Assembly: GCA_029863275.1 (NCBI GenBank)
Contig: JAOTVS010000004.1
Location: 1 to 64,000, forward strand
Reading direction: 5' to 3'
From: Candidatus Nitrosopumilus sp.
GTDB lineage: Archaea; Thermoproteota; Nitrososphaeria; Nitrososphaerales; Nitrosopumilaceae
DNA length: 64,000 nucleotides
Numbering within the stretch: position 1 is the stretch's first letter; each line of letters opens with the position of its first letter. The notes under the pieces were generated by a model, which was given only the letters and a program-made list of their open reading frames with translations, ran no database searches and was not told where the DNA came from. Shown here piece after piece: positions 45,332-54,553 of this stretch. A program made the position numbers and the translations under genes.

Positions 45332-45582
45332 CTAGGTAGGTTTCATCGCCGCAGCTCTTTCTTTTACTTTCTGATCAACAGTAGCAAGTACGAATTGGCC
45401 TCTTGTGCCTGACATTCTCCGATATTTACTGCATATCCATCCAAGGTTTCTGCAATGCATTCTGATTCAGTAATGGCAATTACCTTAACCCATTCGGTAG
45501 TTTCTTCTGCTGCAGTGTAAAACATTAGGTATGTAACCAATGAGAGTCCGATAGCTGCTAGAATTCCAGATACTATTAACAA
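45332..45582 (-). pseudogene. Frameshifted small membrane protein
   Basis: From TTG at 45582 a frame of 72 residues runs to 45364: a transmembrane start (LIVSGILAAIGLSLVTYLMF), then WVKVIAITESECIAETLDG. Its last 14 residues (after CQAQ) look unnatural. Reading a shifted frame from the same point gives GQFVLATVDQKVKERAAAMK to a stop at 45332, which looks like a proper end. One missing base near 45400 would join the two. It is either a recent frameshift, a sequencing error or a programmed shift. A single-pass membrane protein with a soluble cysteine domain is the likely parent. Confidence 0.6.
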
Positions 45583-45884
45583 TTATCTTTTCTCTGATGA
45601 ATTTGACTGCCTATTGATGGCTGACATAACACATCTATCTAAAATACTAAATTTAAGAAAATTATATAGTTTTTAAAAATGATTTTCATAAACTGAAATC
45701 ATATTGGACTTGATCTGTATTTGCTAAAATTTTTATTGATTTTAAAACACTAGTAAACAAAATTAGAATTATTTTTGATTTTTAAAATAGATTTAATGTC
45801 TGTAATCTTTGAGAAATTTTACGTTGAAGTTATTTTTCTTTTCATTTAGCACCCTAGTATAAATTACTGTTAGATTATGAGTAT
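45583..45884. other. 300-base gap without a gene
   Basis: AT-rich, with no coding frame I would support. One inverted repeat, ATGATTT (45679-45685) and AAATCAT (45696-45702) with a 10-base loop, could be a transcript-end hairpin or an operator. The rest is featureless. Confidence 0.4.
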
Positions 45885-46304
45885 TTAATTTCCCATAATT
45901 TGCAACACAATGTTCCTCTCTCTTCCTCTAGTATCTAATTCAATAAAGATGACTTGTTGCCAAGTTCCAAGCAATAAATTCTCATCATTAAAAGGAATCG
46001 TTATTGAAGGACCAATTAATGATGCCTTTACGTGAGAGCGACCATTCCCATCATGCCACATTTGTTCATGCTCATAGTTCAAATTGTTTGGAGCAATTCT
46101 AGATAACATATCAGGAAAATCTTTCAACAATCCAGGTTCATATTCAATTGTAGTCAAAGCTCCAGTAGAACCGGTTACAAAAACGATTACAATTCCATTA
46201 GAAATATGTGATTCTTTAATTTTTCCCGAAATATGGTTCGTAAGATCAATAATGTCATTTTCACCTTTAGATTGTATTTTAATAAATTTTGTAATTACAT
46301 CCAT
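45885..46304 (-). CDS. YjbQ/UPF0047 family protein (secondary thiamine-phosphate synthase)
   Basis: 139 residues. The pattern TGSTGALTTIEYEPGLLKD, HDGNGRSHVKASLIG and LGTWQQVIFIELDTRGRER is diagnostic of UPF0047/YjbQ, a compact beta-barrel trimer with a conserved His/Asp/Asn site. Some members show thiamine-phosphate-synthase-like activity in vitro, but the main role is unsettled. ATG start, single gene. Confidence 0.9.
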   Translation of the reverse strand: MDVITKFIKIQSKGENDIIDLTNHISGKIKESHISNGIVIVFVTGSTGALTTIEYEPGLLKDFPDMLSRIAPNNLNYEHEQMWHDGNGRSHVKASLIGPSITIPFNDENLLLGTWQQVIFIELDTRGRERNIVLQIMGN

Positions 46305-46423
46305 GTCTTTATTATTCTCATTACCTTATTTCAATGAAATCAATTTATCATCATTAAATATAGAAACAACAAACTAATTTAGCAAAACCGCTCCTTGTAT
46401 TCTAAGAGTTTGGAACTAAAAGT

Positions 46424-46665
46424 ATGGTATCTGACCATGAAATTTTTAGATTGAGACTAGACAGAACTAAGCAATTTTGTAGGAGTGATAACAGATTTAA
46501 TGTGGCATTTATAGGGCAAATCTATATTTTACTGGAAAAAAAGATATGGTTTTTAGAAATTTTAGAGCATCGAATGCTATTGCGTTGGCAACATATTACC
46601 ATATCCCAATTCTTGTAAGAAAATCAATGTTAAAAGAGATTCAAAAAAGTAAAAATAAGAATTAA
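46424..46665 (+). pseudogene. Small gene interrupted by a frameshift
   Basis: Frame 1, from ATG at 46424, encodes DHEIFRLRLDRTKQFCR and continues to about RFNVAF, then degenerates and ends at 46618. A second frame picks up near 46515 with ANLYFTGKKDMVFRNFRA, then SNAIALATYYHIPILVRKSM, ending at TAA 46665. The two read as one continuous protein of about 80 residues if one base is missing near 46512. I do not recognise the family. Alternatively the second half alone, from ATG 46546, is an intact 39-residue gene. Confidence 0.5.
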
Positions 46666-46729
46666 TAAAATATTATATCCAATAATACTAGAAAATAACA
46701 CTAATAATAAAAAGTAAATTCCAGGACTA

Positions 46730-47623
46730 ATGTTGAAACATAACTATTTGGTAATTGGACATCCTAATTCTGAAACCTTAGCAAAAAATATTGCAAAAAA
46801 ATTAAAAACAAAATATCTAAAGACAACTTTAAAAGTTTTCCCTGATGGAGAGAGCAAATTAACTTTTTCAGGAAATATAAAAAATGAAAAAATTATTGTT
46901 GTGTCATCCACAGGTCCACCAGTGGATTCTAATATAGTTCAAACTTTATCATTAATTTCAAAATCCCGTGAAATGTCTTCACAAGTGATAGCAGTAGTAC
47001 CATATATGGGATATGCTAAACAAGATAAAGAATTTCTCAAAGGAGAAATTATAACAATTTCCGTTATCGCAAAATTATTCAAAGCAGTTGGCGCAACACA
47101 ATTAATTGTAGTAGATTTTCACAGCCCTAATGCTCTTAGTTTTTTCAAATTTCCTACAAAAAATATTTCGGCAGTTTCCTTATTTGCAGAGTATTTCAGA
47201 AACCACAAACTAAAAAACCCACTTGTAGTTTCTCCAGACATGTATTGGAAGTCTAATGCAGAAATATTTGCAAAATACCTAAAGGCAACTGTTATTGCCT
47301 TAAACAAACAAAGAGATAGAACAAGTGGAAAACTAGTAATTAATTCATCTTTCCCAAAATTTTCCAAAGGTAACGATCTAATTCTATTTGATGACATGGT
47401 GTCTTCTGGAGAAAGTATTCTCAAGGCGATTAAATTTCTTAAAAAAGAAAATTTTCGTAAAATATACGTTGTATGTACACATCCTGTTTTTGTGGGATAT
47501 TCAGAAAAAGAAATTAAAGAGGCAGGAGTTACAACCATCATAGGCACAAACTCCATTGATGGAAAGTTTTCTAAATTGGATTTATCCGGAATTATTTCAA
47601 AATCCATTCAAGATTGGGAGTAA
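46730..47623 (+). CDS. prs: Ribose-phosphate pyrophosphokinase (PRPP synthetase)
   Basis: 297 residues. Makes PRPP from ribose 5-phosphate and ATP for nucleotide, His and Trp synthesis. Family landmarks: KVFPDGESKL (the FxDGE region), YMGYAKQDKEFLKGE (ATP/flexible loop), VVDFHSPN, and the PRPP loop LILFDDMVSSGESI. Length is normal for archaea. It converges with AMP phosphorylase 27 bases away, so both act on ribose-phosphate pools, though they are not co-transcribed. Confidence 0.96.
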   Translation: MLKHNYLVIGHPNSETLAKNIAKKLKTKYLKTTLKVFPDGESKLTFSGNIKNEKIIVVSSTGPPVDSNIVQTLSLISKSREMSSQVIAVVPYMGYAKQDKEFLKGEIITISVIAKLFKAVGATQLIVVDFHSPNALSFFKFPTKNISAVSLFAEYFRNHKLKNPLVVSPDMYWKSNAEIFAKYLKATVIALNKQRDRTSGKLVINSSFPKFSKGNDLILFDDMVSSGESILKAIKFLKKENFRKIYVVCTHPVFVGYSEKEIKEAGVTTIIGTNSIDGKFSKLDLSGIISKSIQDWE

Positions 47624-47650
47624 TGAGTTTTAATAAAAACAAGTTTCCGG

Positions 47651-49192
47651 TCATCTATCAATCACAAAAGTTCTTTCCACTACTGGTGATTCTGTTATTG
47701 TGTGAATTAACATATCTGATTTTTCACCTACACCTAATGGCTTTTGAGTAGAAAGAATATATTTTGCTCTGTCAAGCTTGTGGACTTTCTCAGCATATAC
47801 TGTAAACAACAACTCTCCTTTGTCTACGCGGTCTCCAATTTTTTTATTAAAAACAATCCCTGCACCTTTATCTTTTGGGGCGCCAGCTGCACGTCCTATC
47901 TCCACAATAATTCTATTTTCCATCCATATTACTTGCCCAGATTTCTCAGAACGGATAACCATTGAATGTTTGCCAATTGGAATATCTTCCGGAAGAATGG
48001 AAGGATTTCCTCCTTGTGCTTTTATGATTTCACGTAATTTCTTTTCTGCTTTTCCTGACTCTAGAATCGTTTTGGCCAAGGCATATCCGTCTTTCTTACC
48101 AAGTAATCCAAATAAACTTCCAGCGATATTACATGTCTTGTCAATAAGATCAGGTACTTTCCTTTTGTTCATTATTACTTCTAATGCTTCTTTTGCTTCA
48201 AGAGCAGGCCCAACAGTATTGCCAATTGGTTGATCCCCAAACGTAACAACGCAGTGAGTGTGAATTCCTAACCTCCTTCCTAATTCTATAATATCTCGCG
48301 CAAGAAGATCTGCCTCACCAGTGGTTTTCATTTTTGCACCTCTACCAGTAGGAATGTCGACTACCAAATGAGTTGTCCCTACAGCTTTTTTCTTACTCAT
48401 GATAGATGGTAATAGTAAAGGATCAATATGTAATGAGAATTCTGTCTTTACAAACATGTCATCTGCTGGGGCCAAATCAATTGCTCCACCCCACATAATA
48501 CATCCATTTGATTTTTTAATTACATCTAGCATTTTTTTAATTTTAAATTCTACTGGCATCAAAACTTCTGCTCTATCTGCTGTTCCAGCAACAGAAGTAA
48601 TTGCCCTTGAAGATGTCTTGGGAATGGTAAATCCCTCTGATGCAATAATTGGAACAACAAGTAAGGTGGTTTTATCTCCTGGAATTCCCCCAATACTATG
48701 TTTATCTGCAATTATTTTTTTGTTGATTTTCAGGATTTTGCCAGTATCTACCATTGCACGCGACAGACTTGTTGCCTCATCCAAGTCTATTTTGTCTATA
48801 TGCAATGACGTAACAAAAGCAGATATTTCATTCTCGTTAAGATTTCCATCGACCAGATCTTGTACTATCTCTTTTATCTCATGATAGAGTAATTTTTTTC
48901 CAGATAGCTTGTTTCGGATAAATTGCAACGATTTGGGAAATGGAGCAACTTCTACCTCTACTTTGAAATTTTGTTTTAAAGATAATGATTTTCTTATTTC
49001 TTCATTTACTCCTAGATATCCTTTTTCAACAGCAATGGTAGAAATATTTGCAATTGCAGTTATTTTCTTTTTAGAATATACTATAACACGCTCAGAGGCC
49101 GTTATGTTTAGCTCATCTGCATCTTTTTTATTTAAATAAATTATTGGCTTTCCCCCTGAATCAATTCCCAGAATTTTTACCTTTAATTGCAT
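47651..49192 (-). CDS. deoA: AMP phosphorylase (archaeal thymidine-phosphorylase family)
   Basis: 513 residues. Splits AMP (or other NMPs) with phosphate to ribose 1,5-bisphosphate and base. N-terminal ~85 residues are the archaea-specific extension; then KHSIGGIPGDKTTL (phosphate binding), SSRAITSVAGTADRAEVL, and IPTGRGAKMKTTGEA. The extension separates AMPpase from bacterial thymidine phosphorylase. In RubisCO-III archaea the product feeds RuBP; ammonia-oxidising thaumarchaea of this group lack RubisCO as far as I know, so here it likely works in nucleotide salvage. Confidence 0.92.
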   Translation of the reverse strand: MQLKVKILGIDSGGKPIIYLNKKDADELNITASERVIVYSKKKITAIANISTIAVEKGYLGVNEEIRKSLSLKQNFKVEVEVAPFPKSLQFIRNKLSGKKLLYHEIKEIVQDLVDGNLNENEISAFVTSLHIDKIDLDEATSLSRAMVDTGKILKINKKIIADKHSIGGIPGDKTTLLVVPIIASEGFTIPKTSSRAITSVAGTADRAEVLMPVEFKIKKMLDVIKKSNGCIMWGGAIDLAPADDMFVKTEFSLHIDPLLLPSIMSKKKAVGTTHLVVDIPTGRGAKMKTTGEADLLARDIIELGRRLGIHTHCVVTFGDQPIGNTVGPALEAKEALEVIMNKRKVPDLIDKTCNIAGSLFGLLGKKDGYALAKTILESGKAEKKLREIIKAQGGNPSILPEDIPIGKHSMVIRSEKSGQVIWMENRIIVEIGRAAGAPKDKGAGIVFNKKIGDRVDKGELLFTVYAEKVHKLDRAKYILSTQKPLGVGEKSDMLIHTITESPVVERTFVIDR

Positions 49193-49307
49193 TAGCTTTT
49201 TTATTTGAATTTAATCTCTTATAACCTAGTCGTCAATTTTCAAAAAAATCTTTGAAATCTAACCTGATTATACTTTCAATACCAAAACCTTTTGTCTACT
49301 ATTGACA

Positions 49308-49457
49308 TCATTCTTCTACTATTTCTGAATCTGTATTTATGATATCAAAACTTGTGCCATCACATTGAGGACAACTAGTGATGATTGTAACTCCTGCTTT
49401 TTTAGAAAAAACATTTCCACACGATTTGCAAATACGCAATTCTGACAAGTAACCCAT
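49308..49457 (-). CDS. Zinc-ribbon microprotein (49 aa)
   Basis: ATG at 49457 to TGA at 49308: 49 residues with CKSCG (10-14) and CPQCD (29-33), a clean two-knuckle zinc ribbon, followed by an acidic tail (TDSEIVEE). The pattern resembles transcription-factor-type ribbons. The divergent small gene on the plus strand begins 30 bases away, so both probably share a bidirectional promoter around 49458-49486. Confidence 0.72.
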   Translation of the reverse strand: MGYLSELRICKSCGNVFSKKAGVTIITSCPQCDGTSFDIINTDSEIVEE

Positions 49458-49486
49458 AATATAGAATGTTAAACCATTTTAAATAA

Positions 49487-49615
49487 ATGGCATTAATGAT
49501 TATCAATACTGAAAAAGTAAAGAGTATTGTTTCAAGTTTTGAATATGAACCACAAGAATCAATAAAAGTCTTATTTGGTTTACAACTTCGAGCATATATG
49601 GAAATCATATTTTAG
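49487..49615 (+). CDS. Small ORF (42 aa), possibly a gene fragment
   Basis: ATG-to-TAG frame of 42 residues (IINTEKVKSIVSSFEYEPQ, then SIKVLFGLQLRAYMEIIF). Amphipathic helices with no motif. A TATAAT-like AATATAG lies about 25 bases before the ATG, which supports expression. The abrupt end suggests that it could be a truncated relative of a longer protein. Family unknown. Confidence 0.45.
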   Translation: MALMIINTEKVKSIVSSFEYEPQESIKVLFGLQLRAYMEIIF

Positions 49616-49691
49616 GATTGAATCTAACTTGTTCACCATTTGCTTTGCTGACAAAGATTTTTACAATAATATTACACAAATATCTTAGCAT

Positions 49692-50072
49692 ATGAAATTT
49701 AAATTTTCATCAGAGGATAAAGAATGGCATCAGACTTTGTTAAATGCCTTTGAAAATATTTTAAAAATGAAAATAAAGCCAGTTCTTGTATATGATCAAA
49801 AGCATTTTTCTAATTATGTGTACAAGAGCCAAGCTCGACCAAACTCAGTATGGGCAGAATGTATAAAGAAATGTGGAACGATTTGGCTAAGCCCTCATTT
49901 ATCTACTGAACCCAAAGTTGAGACGTTAAATACATTATGTCATGAATGTTTGCATATCAAATATCCAAAATTGACTGAAAAGGAAATTACAAAGCTAGCC
50001 AATAAGGTGATTCCAGTATCTACGTCAATGACTGCAAAAAAGAAATCATTTGATATAATACATAACCAATAA
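49692..50072 (+). CDS. Small HExxH putative metalloprotease
   Basis: 126 residues. HECLH at 84-88 gives the zinc-binding HExxH pattern in the context ETLNTLCHECLHIKYP, similar to the active helix of SprT/ImmA-like minimal metallopeptidases. The strand before it (CGTIWLSPHLS) matches the edge strand found in such folds. The third ligand may be the Glu in LTEKEITKLAN. Substrate unknown. ATG start; single gene. Confidence 0.7.
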   Translation: MKFKFSSEDKEWHQTLLNAFENILKMKIKPVLVYDQKHFSNYVYKSQARPNSVWAECIKKCGTIWLSPHLSTEPKVETLNTLCHECLHIKYPKLTEKEITKLANKVIPVSTSMTAKKKSFDIIHNQ

Positions 50073-50258
50073 ATTGTTTTAAAGTCATTCTGCGACTGCA
50101 AAATTATTTTTATTTTAATAATCCTACATTCATTTCCAAATCCAATCAATGTAATATTATTTTTTCAAATCTGAACTATTCTTGAATTATATCAAATGAA
50201 TTATAATGGTACCAATAAACCTCGGTGAAAAACTGTAAAGTTGTTTTTCAAATATTGA

Positions 50259-50696
50259 TTATTTTTTTAAGGGTTTAACCAATAGAACAGGACAGATTGA
50301 TTTGGTCATTACTCCAGAGGCCACACTGCCAAGAATTAATTTTTTAAAACCTGACCTTCCATGAGAGCCAATAACAATCAAATCAATGTTATTTTTTTCA
50401 GCAAACAAAAGAATTCCACTAGTGGCAGACGGATCATGGATTATGTTAACTGAGATATTTACATTCTCACCCTTAGAGTCCTTTATCTTACCCAGATCTT
50501 CTTTACTTTTGACTTCTGTCTCATCATGAGCTTCCTGAGATCTTACCCAATCCATACCTGAAGTATCAATATCACTACCTATCACGGTTAGAAGGTTTAA
50601 TTTAGAATCAAATTTTTTTGCAATTTCGATTGCTTTTTGAAATGCTAATTCTGAAAAATTTGTAAAATCATATGGAACAAGAATATTTTTTATCAC
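50259..50696 (-). CDS. Universal stress protein (UspA family), copy 2
   Basis: 145 residues from GTG. NILVPYDFTNFSELAFQKA at the start and IGSHGRSGFKKLILGSVASG near the end give the Usp fold with an ATP-binding loop. It has an acidic insertion (HDETEVKSKEDLGK). Divergent from the SLC13 transporter gene 58 bases away, so the two may share promoter control. Confidence 0.92.
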   Translation of the reverse strand: MIKNILVPYDFTNFSELAFQKAIEIAKKFDSKLNLLTVIGSDIDTSGMDWVRSQEAHDETEVKSKEDLGKIKDSKGENVNISVNIIHDPSATSGILLFAEKNNIDLIVIGSHGRSGFKKLILGSVASGVMTKSICPVLLVKPLKK

Positions 50697-50754
50697 AGGT
50701 TAAAGAATCATAATTTCAAATATTAACATATAGAAACAAATTACTGAAATCGTC

Positions 50755-52176
50755 ATGGTATTCAATCTTCGTTTATTGGGAATGATTTTAGGACCTTGCT
50801 TATTTTTTCTAATTCTTATCATTCCCACACCAGAAGGAATGTCCGAACCTGCAAAAGCTGTTTTTGCAATTTCAGTCTGGATGATAGTTTGGTGGATAAC
50901 TGAGGCAATACCTGTGTATGCAACAGCACTGCTTCCACTTGGATTGATTCCAGTAATGGGGGTTTTGCCTGTTAAGGATATCGCATCAGAGTACATGCAT
51001 CCAATCATTGTTCTTCTTTTAGGCATGTTTATGATTGCCTTGGCTATTGAAAAATCAGGATTACATAGAAAGATTGCATTTGAATTGATCTCAATTTTTG
51101 GATACTCTCCCAAAAAGATAATCTGGGGATTTATGATTACTACTGCCTTGTTATCTACAGTTGTAATGAGTACGACTGTTGTTTTGATTCTATTACCCGT
51201 TGCAACCGTAGTAATGTCGTCTCTATCAAAATCCAACACCATAAACAACACAAAATTTAAGATAATTTTTATGCTTTCACTTGCCTATTCATCATCAATT
51301 GGAAGTGTTGCGATATTAATTGGGGCACCTCCAAATCTTCTTTTTGCTGCCACCGTAATGGAAATGTTCCAACACAAAGTAACCTTTGCTGAATGGTCAA
51401 TGATTGGAATACCTCTTTCAGTAAGCATGCTGATTTTATGTGGAATATACATGACTAGTAAGATTGGAAAAAGCACTGTTGAGAATAATGATGACATCAA
51501 AAATACTCTTCTCTTTGAAAAATCTCAACTAGAAAAATTAACAAATGAACAAAAAACAGTATTGGCAGTATTGATTGTAGTGTTGTCTTTAATGTTTACC
51601 ACTCCTTTATGGCAACCTGAAAATTCTTTTATCACCAATTCAGTGATTGCAATTTTAGGAGGAATTTCATTATTTGTTCTACCAAAAACACGGTTTGAGA
51701 GTTTGATGAATTGGGCAGGAATTGAAAAACTTCCATATGGGCTACTGTTTCTCTTGGGAGGAGGCTTTGCCTTGTCTCTGGCATTTATAGACTCTGGACT
51801 TGCCGAATGGATTGCCATTTCTTTCTCATTTGTTAAGGATTATCCATTTGAGATAATCATAATTGTTCTAGTCACAATGATAATGTTTCTAACCAATGTG
51901 AAATCAAATACGGCAACAGCTGCAATATTTATCCCGATTGTAGGGACCATGGCTATTCTGAACCAATGGAGTCCATTACCCATTTTATTTGCTATTACAA
52001 TAGCGACCTCCTTTGCTTTTCTGCTTCCAATGGGAACTCCTCCAAACGCACTTATCTATGAAAAGGCGCATATTTCGATAAAAGAAATGATCAAACATGG
52101 TATTGTTCTTAATATAATTGCAATAGGATTAATTTCTCTTTTTACTATTCTCATATCAACAAAACTATTGGGCTGA
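50755..52176 (+). CDS. SLC13/DASS-type divalent anion:sodium symporter
   Basis: 473-residue membrane protein with about 11-12 helices. The start includes WWITEAIPVYATALLPLGLI, a DASS hallmark, the first clamshell has STTVVLILLPV with GAPPNLLF, and the second repeat has NVKSNTATAAIFIPIVG and PMGTPPNAL, the SNT motifs that bind sodium and the carboxylate or sulfate anion. It would import a dicarboxylate, phosphate or sulfate; which one cannot be read. Divergent universal stress gene upstream. Confidence 0.9.
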   Translation: MVFNLRLLGMILGPCLFFLILIIPTPEGMSEPAKAVFAISVWMIVWWITEAIPVYATALLPLGLIPVMGVLPVKDIASEYMHPIIVLLLGMFMIALAIEKSGLHRKIAFELISIFGYSPKKIIWGFMITTALLSTVVMSTTVVLILLPVATVVMSSLSKSNTINNTKFKIIFMLSLAYSSSIGSVAILIGAPPNLLFAATVMEMFQHKVTFAEWSMIGIPLSVSMLILCGIYMTSKIGKSTVENNDDIKNTLLFEKSQLEKLTNEQKTVLAVLIVVLSLMFTTPLWQPENSFITNSVIAILGGISLFVLPKTRFESLMNWAGIEKLPYGLLFLLGGGFALSLAFIDSGLAEWIAISFSFVKDYPFEIIIIVLVTMIMFLTNVKSNTATAAIFIPIVGTMAILNQWSPLPILFAITIATSFAFLLPMGTPPNALIYEKAHISIKEMIKHGIVLNIIAIGLISLFTILISTKLLG

Positions 52177-52215
52177 AAATTTCATCTTTATTTAATGTGG
52201 TAAGGATATATCATT

Positions 52216-52453
52216 GTGTATCAGACAATACTGGTACCTCGTGCCAGCACTCCTTTGACCTGCAGACACATTGAAGAATAGAAATTTTTTAATGCAGTAT
52301 TTGTAGTAGTGCCTGATTCCTTAGTAGGTAAGGTAGAACAGGTAATTATTCGAGCAGCCAGCACTAAGTCAAAAGGGGATGGTAAGATTTTCATCAGCTC
52401 TTGGTAAAGCAATCGATATTGGTATCAAAACAACAGGTGATTCTGCTCTATAA
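52216..52453 (+). pseudogene. Decayed PII signal protein (GlnB/GlnK-like)
   Basis: In one frame from GTG 52216 the text runs to HIEE then an in-frame TAG at 52279, resuming as FFNAVFVVVPDSLVGKVEQV with IIRAASTKSKGDGKIFIS, the C-terminal half of a PII protein (VVVPD..V..AA.T...GDGKIF). A frameshift near 52390 follows; in the +1 frame SSALGKAIDIGIKTTGDSAL matches the usual PII end, stopping at 52451-52453. The N-terminal third and T-loop are missing or unreadable. At least one stop and one frameshift make it non-functional. Intact PII genes should lie elsewhere. Confidence 0.7.
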
Positions 52454-52490
52454 TTTTTTATATATGATAATATAACAACTCCGATTCATT

Positions 52491-53453
52491 TTGGTGTTAG
52501 ACATGAATCGTTTGGGCTTGATAAAAAATAATATAATATGGATTGTGTTTGGCAGTGCATTTTTTTATATTGTATTTATCTTATATTCAGATGCCAGTGA
52601 AATATCGGATAATTTTTTAAATGTTAGAATAGAATTGGTGTTTCCAGTTTTTCTTTTAATTCTGATTTCACATATGATAAAAAGTATACGTCAAAAAGAA
52701 TTTCTTTGTTTACTTGGTGAAAAAATTTCTTTTAAACATAATTTAATAATCTATATGGCTGGAATGTCTATGATTTCCACTCCAGGTGGAGTTGGAATGT
52801 TTATTAAATCTCATTTTCTCAAAAAAAAATTTCAGATAAAAACCAATAAATCTTTTTCTGTTATTTTCTTGGAAAGATTTCATGATCTACTTGCAGTTAC
52901 ATGTATTGTTATTTTCAGTTTAATAGCGGCATTTAGTTTGATTTCTACAACCCTGGTAATAATTTCCTGCATTCTACTTATTGGAATTTACCTTAGCATT
53001 ACCAATTTGAATATTTTTTCTTTTATCCTCAGAAAATTATCTACAATTGAATTTTTGAGAAAAAAAATATCGGGGATTGGTCCTAATGAATCATTTGCTA
53101 TTTTAACGCAACCTAAAGCAATGACTAAAGGATGGATTACAAGTATTTCAGGTTGGAGTTTAGATTCTTTGGCAGTATATGTTGGATTTCTTGCATTTAA
53201 TGTGGATTTGGGATATCTTTTGACATCTCAGATTTACTTTACATCATTGGGATATGGAGTATTATCTTTAATGCCTGGTGGAATTGGTGTAACTGAAGGA
53301 ATTGCAGATTATTTGCTAGTACAGCAAGGATTGAATCTTTCAGTTGCCTCATCACTTGTTGTATTTACAAGACTAGCTACCATGTGGTTTGCGACAATTA
53401 TTGGAGTAATTTTTACTCGTTTTGCGCTGAAACAAAAAATTGACATTTCATAA
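52491..53453 (+). CDS. YbhN/UPF0104-type membrane protein (lysylphosphatidylglycerol synthase TM-like)
   Basis: 320 residues, about eight membrane helices. SMISTPGGVGMFIKSHFLKK and LMPGGIGVTEGIADYLL are the paired P-G-G motifs of the UPF0104/AglD-C-terminal family, thought to flip or handle lipid-linked molecules. Start is TTG 52491, GTG 52494 or ATG 52503; a TTTTTATATA box precedes by about 30 bases. It starts just after the PII remnant. Substrate unknown. Confidence 0.85.
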   Translation: MVLDMNRLGLIKNNIIWIVFGSAFFYIVFILYSDASEISDNFLNVRIELVFPVFLLILISHMIKSIRQKEFLCLLGEKISFKHNLIIYMAGMSMISTPGGVGMFIKSHFLKKKFQIKTNKSFSVIFLERFHDLLAVTCIVIFSLIAAFSLISTTLVIISCILLIGIYLSITNLNIFSFILRKLSTIEFLRKKISGIGPNESFAILTQPKAMTKGWITSISGWSLDSLAVYVGFLAFNVDLGYLLTSQIYFTSLGYGVLSLMPGGIGVTEGIADYLLVQQGLNLSVASSLVVFTRLATMWFATIIGVIFTRFALKQKIDIS

Positions 53454-53740
53454 AAAAATTATTTATTTTAGAAAATGTTTAATGGATCCTTTTGGTTATG
53501 TAAAAAATTAATAGTCATTGAAATACTAATTGAATTATTTATTAAAACCTCTCTGCAATCAAAAAAATTATAACACAAATCAAACGGTATTAAACCTCTA
53601 GATGTAGTTGTCATAAAAATAAAATTATTTTAGCCGCTTAAATTATTGTATTTTTAAGTTATCTTTCTAGATAATTCTGTAAAAAATATTTCTTTCAAGG
53701 AAATTAGGATTTGATAATCTAATTTTGGACATTATAACAC

Positions 53741-54553
53741 TCAAAGAAACTCAATTCTGTCTGATTCCAAGGCCATGCAAATATCCCAAGGGGTAATTAC
53801 CTGATCATGATAAATCACATAAGGATGCATCATGGTGTACATTAATTTTGAAAGTTCTGCTAAATTTACATCTTTGAATATTTTTTTAGCCTCTTCAAGT
53901 CGGAATGAATCTTCAAGCTTACGTTCCAAGAACTTGACATTCCTAAAAAAATCATATTCTTGTGCTATGCTCTGAATGATCAAACGGTCACTGATAAAAT
54001 AATTTGTGTTATTTAGAATAAGTTTTCTTGTGTTTTTTTCCAACATTAAACCAATAATTTCTTTAATGGTGCTGTTTTGCTCAAACGTGACTATTTCTTT
54101 TCGAGGCAACTCTGAGATTGTTAAATCGGTAATACAATTAGCTCCGATTTCAAGAATCTTTCGTCCAGATATGGCAGAATATCCCCCAAAATTGTTTGGA
54201 ATGATGGAAAATGCACGTCTGGTCTTTTTCCATTTTCCAAAGAGTTCTCCTAAACTAACCTTGTCTGACAAAATTATTAGATTTTTATCCATAATTTGCT
54301 CTACTCTGGTATTATCAAAAAAACTTGAAGTAGGATTTTTAAAAATATTCTCAACTACTTCTCTTCCTCCAATTACACCAATGGGGTTTTCATCCCCTTC
54401 AGTTACCACAAGTGAGTCGGTAAATGATTCCAAATTGTGAATTAACATCGCTGTTGCAATCCACATCTTGTTTTCCTTTCTAATGCTTACTGCGGGAGTT
54501 GAACTGAAAGATAACGGTAAAAGTTCTCTTAAACTTTTATCAACAATTGTCAA
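53741..54553 (-). CDS. CBS-domain protein (270 aa)
   Basis: TTG start. Residues 15-95 form a CBS pair half (WIATAMLIHNLESFTDSLVV, NPIGVIGGREVV), and 95-200 further CBS-like strands (VEQIMDKNLIILSDKVSLGE, TIKEIIGLMLEKNTRKLIL). The C-terminal ~70 residues are helical (LEEAKKIFKDVNLAELSKLM). CBS domains bind adenosine nucleotides. There is no attached enzyme or channel, so it is probably a regulator. It lies on the same strand as the P-type ATPase further upstream. Confidence 0.82.
   Translation of the reverse strand: MTIVDKSLRELLPLSFSSTPAVSIRKENKMWIATAMLIHNLESFTDSLVVTEGDENPIGVIGGREVVENIFKNPTSSFFDNTRVEQIMDKNLIILSDKVSLGELFGKWKKTRRAFSIIPNNFGGYSAISGRKILEIGANCITDLTISELPRKEIVTFEQNSTIKEIIGLMLEKNTRKLILNNTNYFISDRLIIQSIAQEYDFFRNVKFLERKLEDSFRLEEAKKIFKDVNLAELSKLMYTMMHPYVIYHDQVITPWDICMALESDRIEFL

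Noticed and set aside
45594-45625. C/D-box guide RNA candidate (CTGATGA ... CTGA)
   Set aside because: Only about 30 bases between boxes, no C'/D' pair and the first box is imperfect; archaeal guides are nearer 50-60 bases.
49402-49608. 68-residue minus-strand frame
   Set aside because: It overlaps the clear zinc-ribbon microprotein (49308-49457) in another frame and the plus-strand small gene, with no motif.
52221-52412. 63-residue minus-strand frame
   Set aside because: It lies opposite the PII remnant, whose conserved words are readable on the plus strand; the minus frame has no family features.
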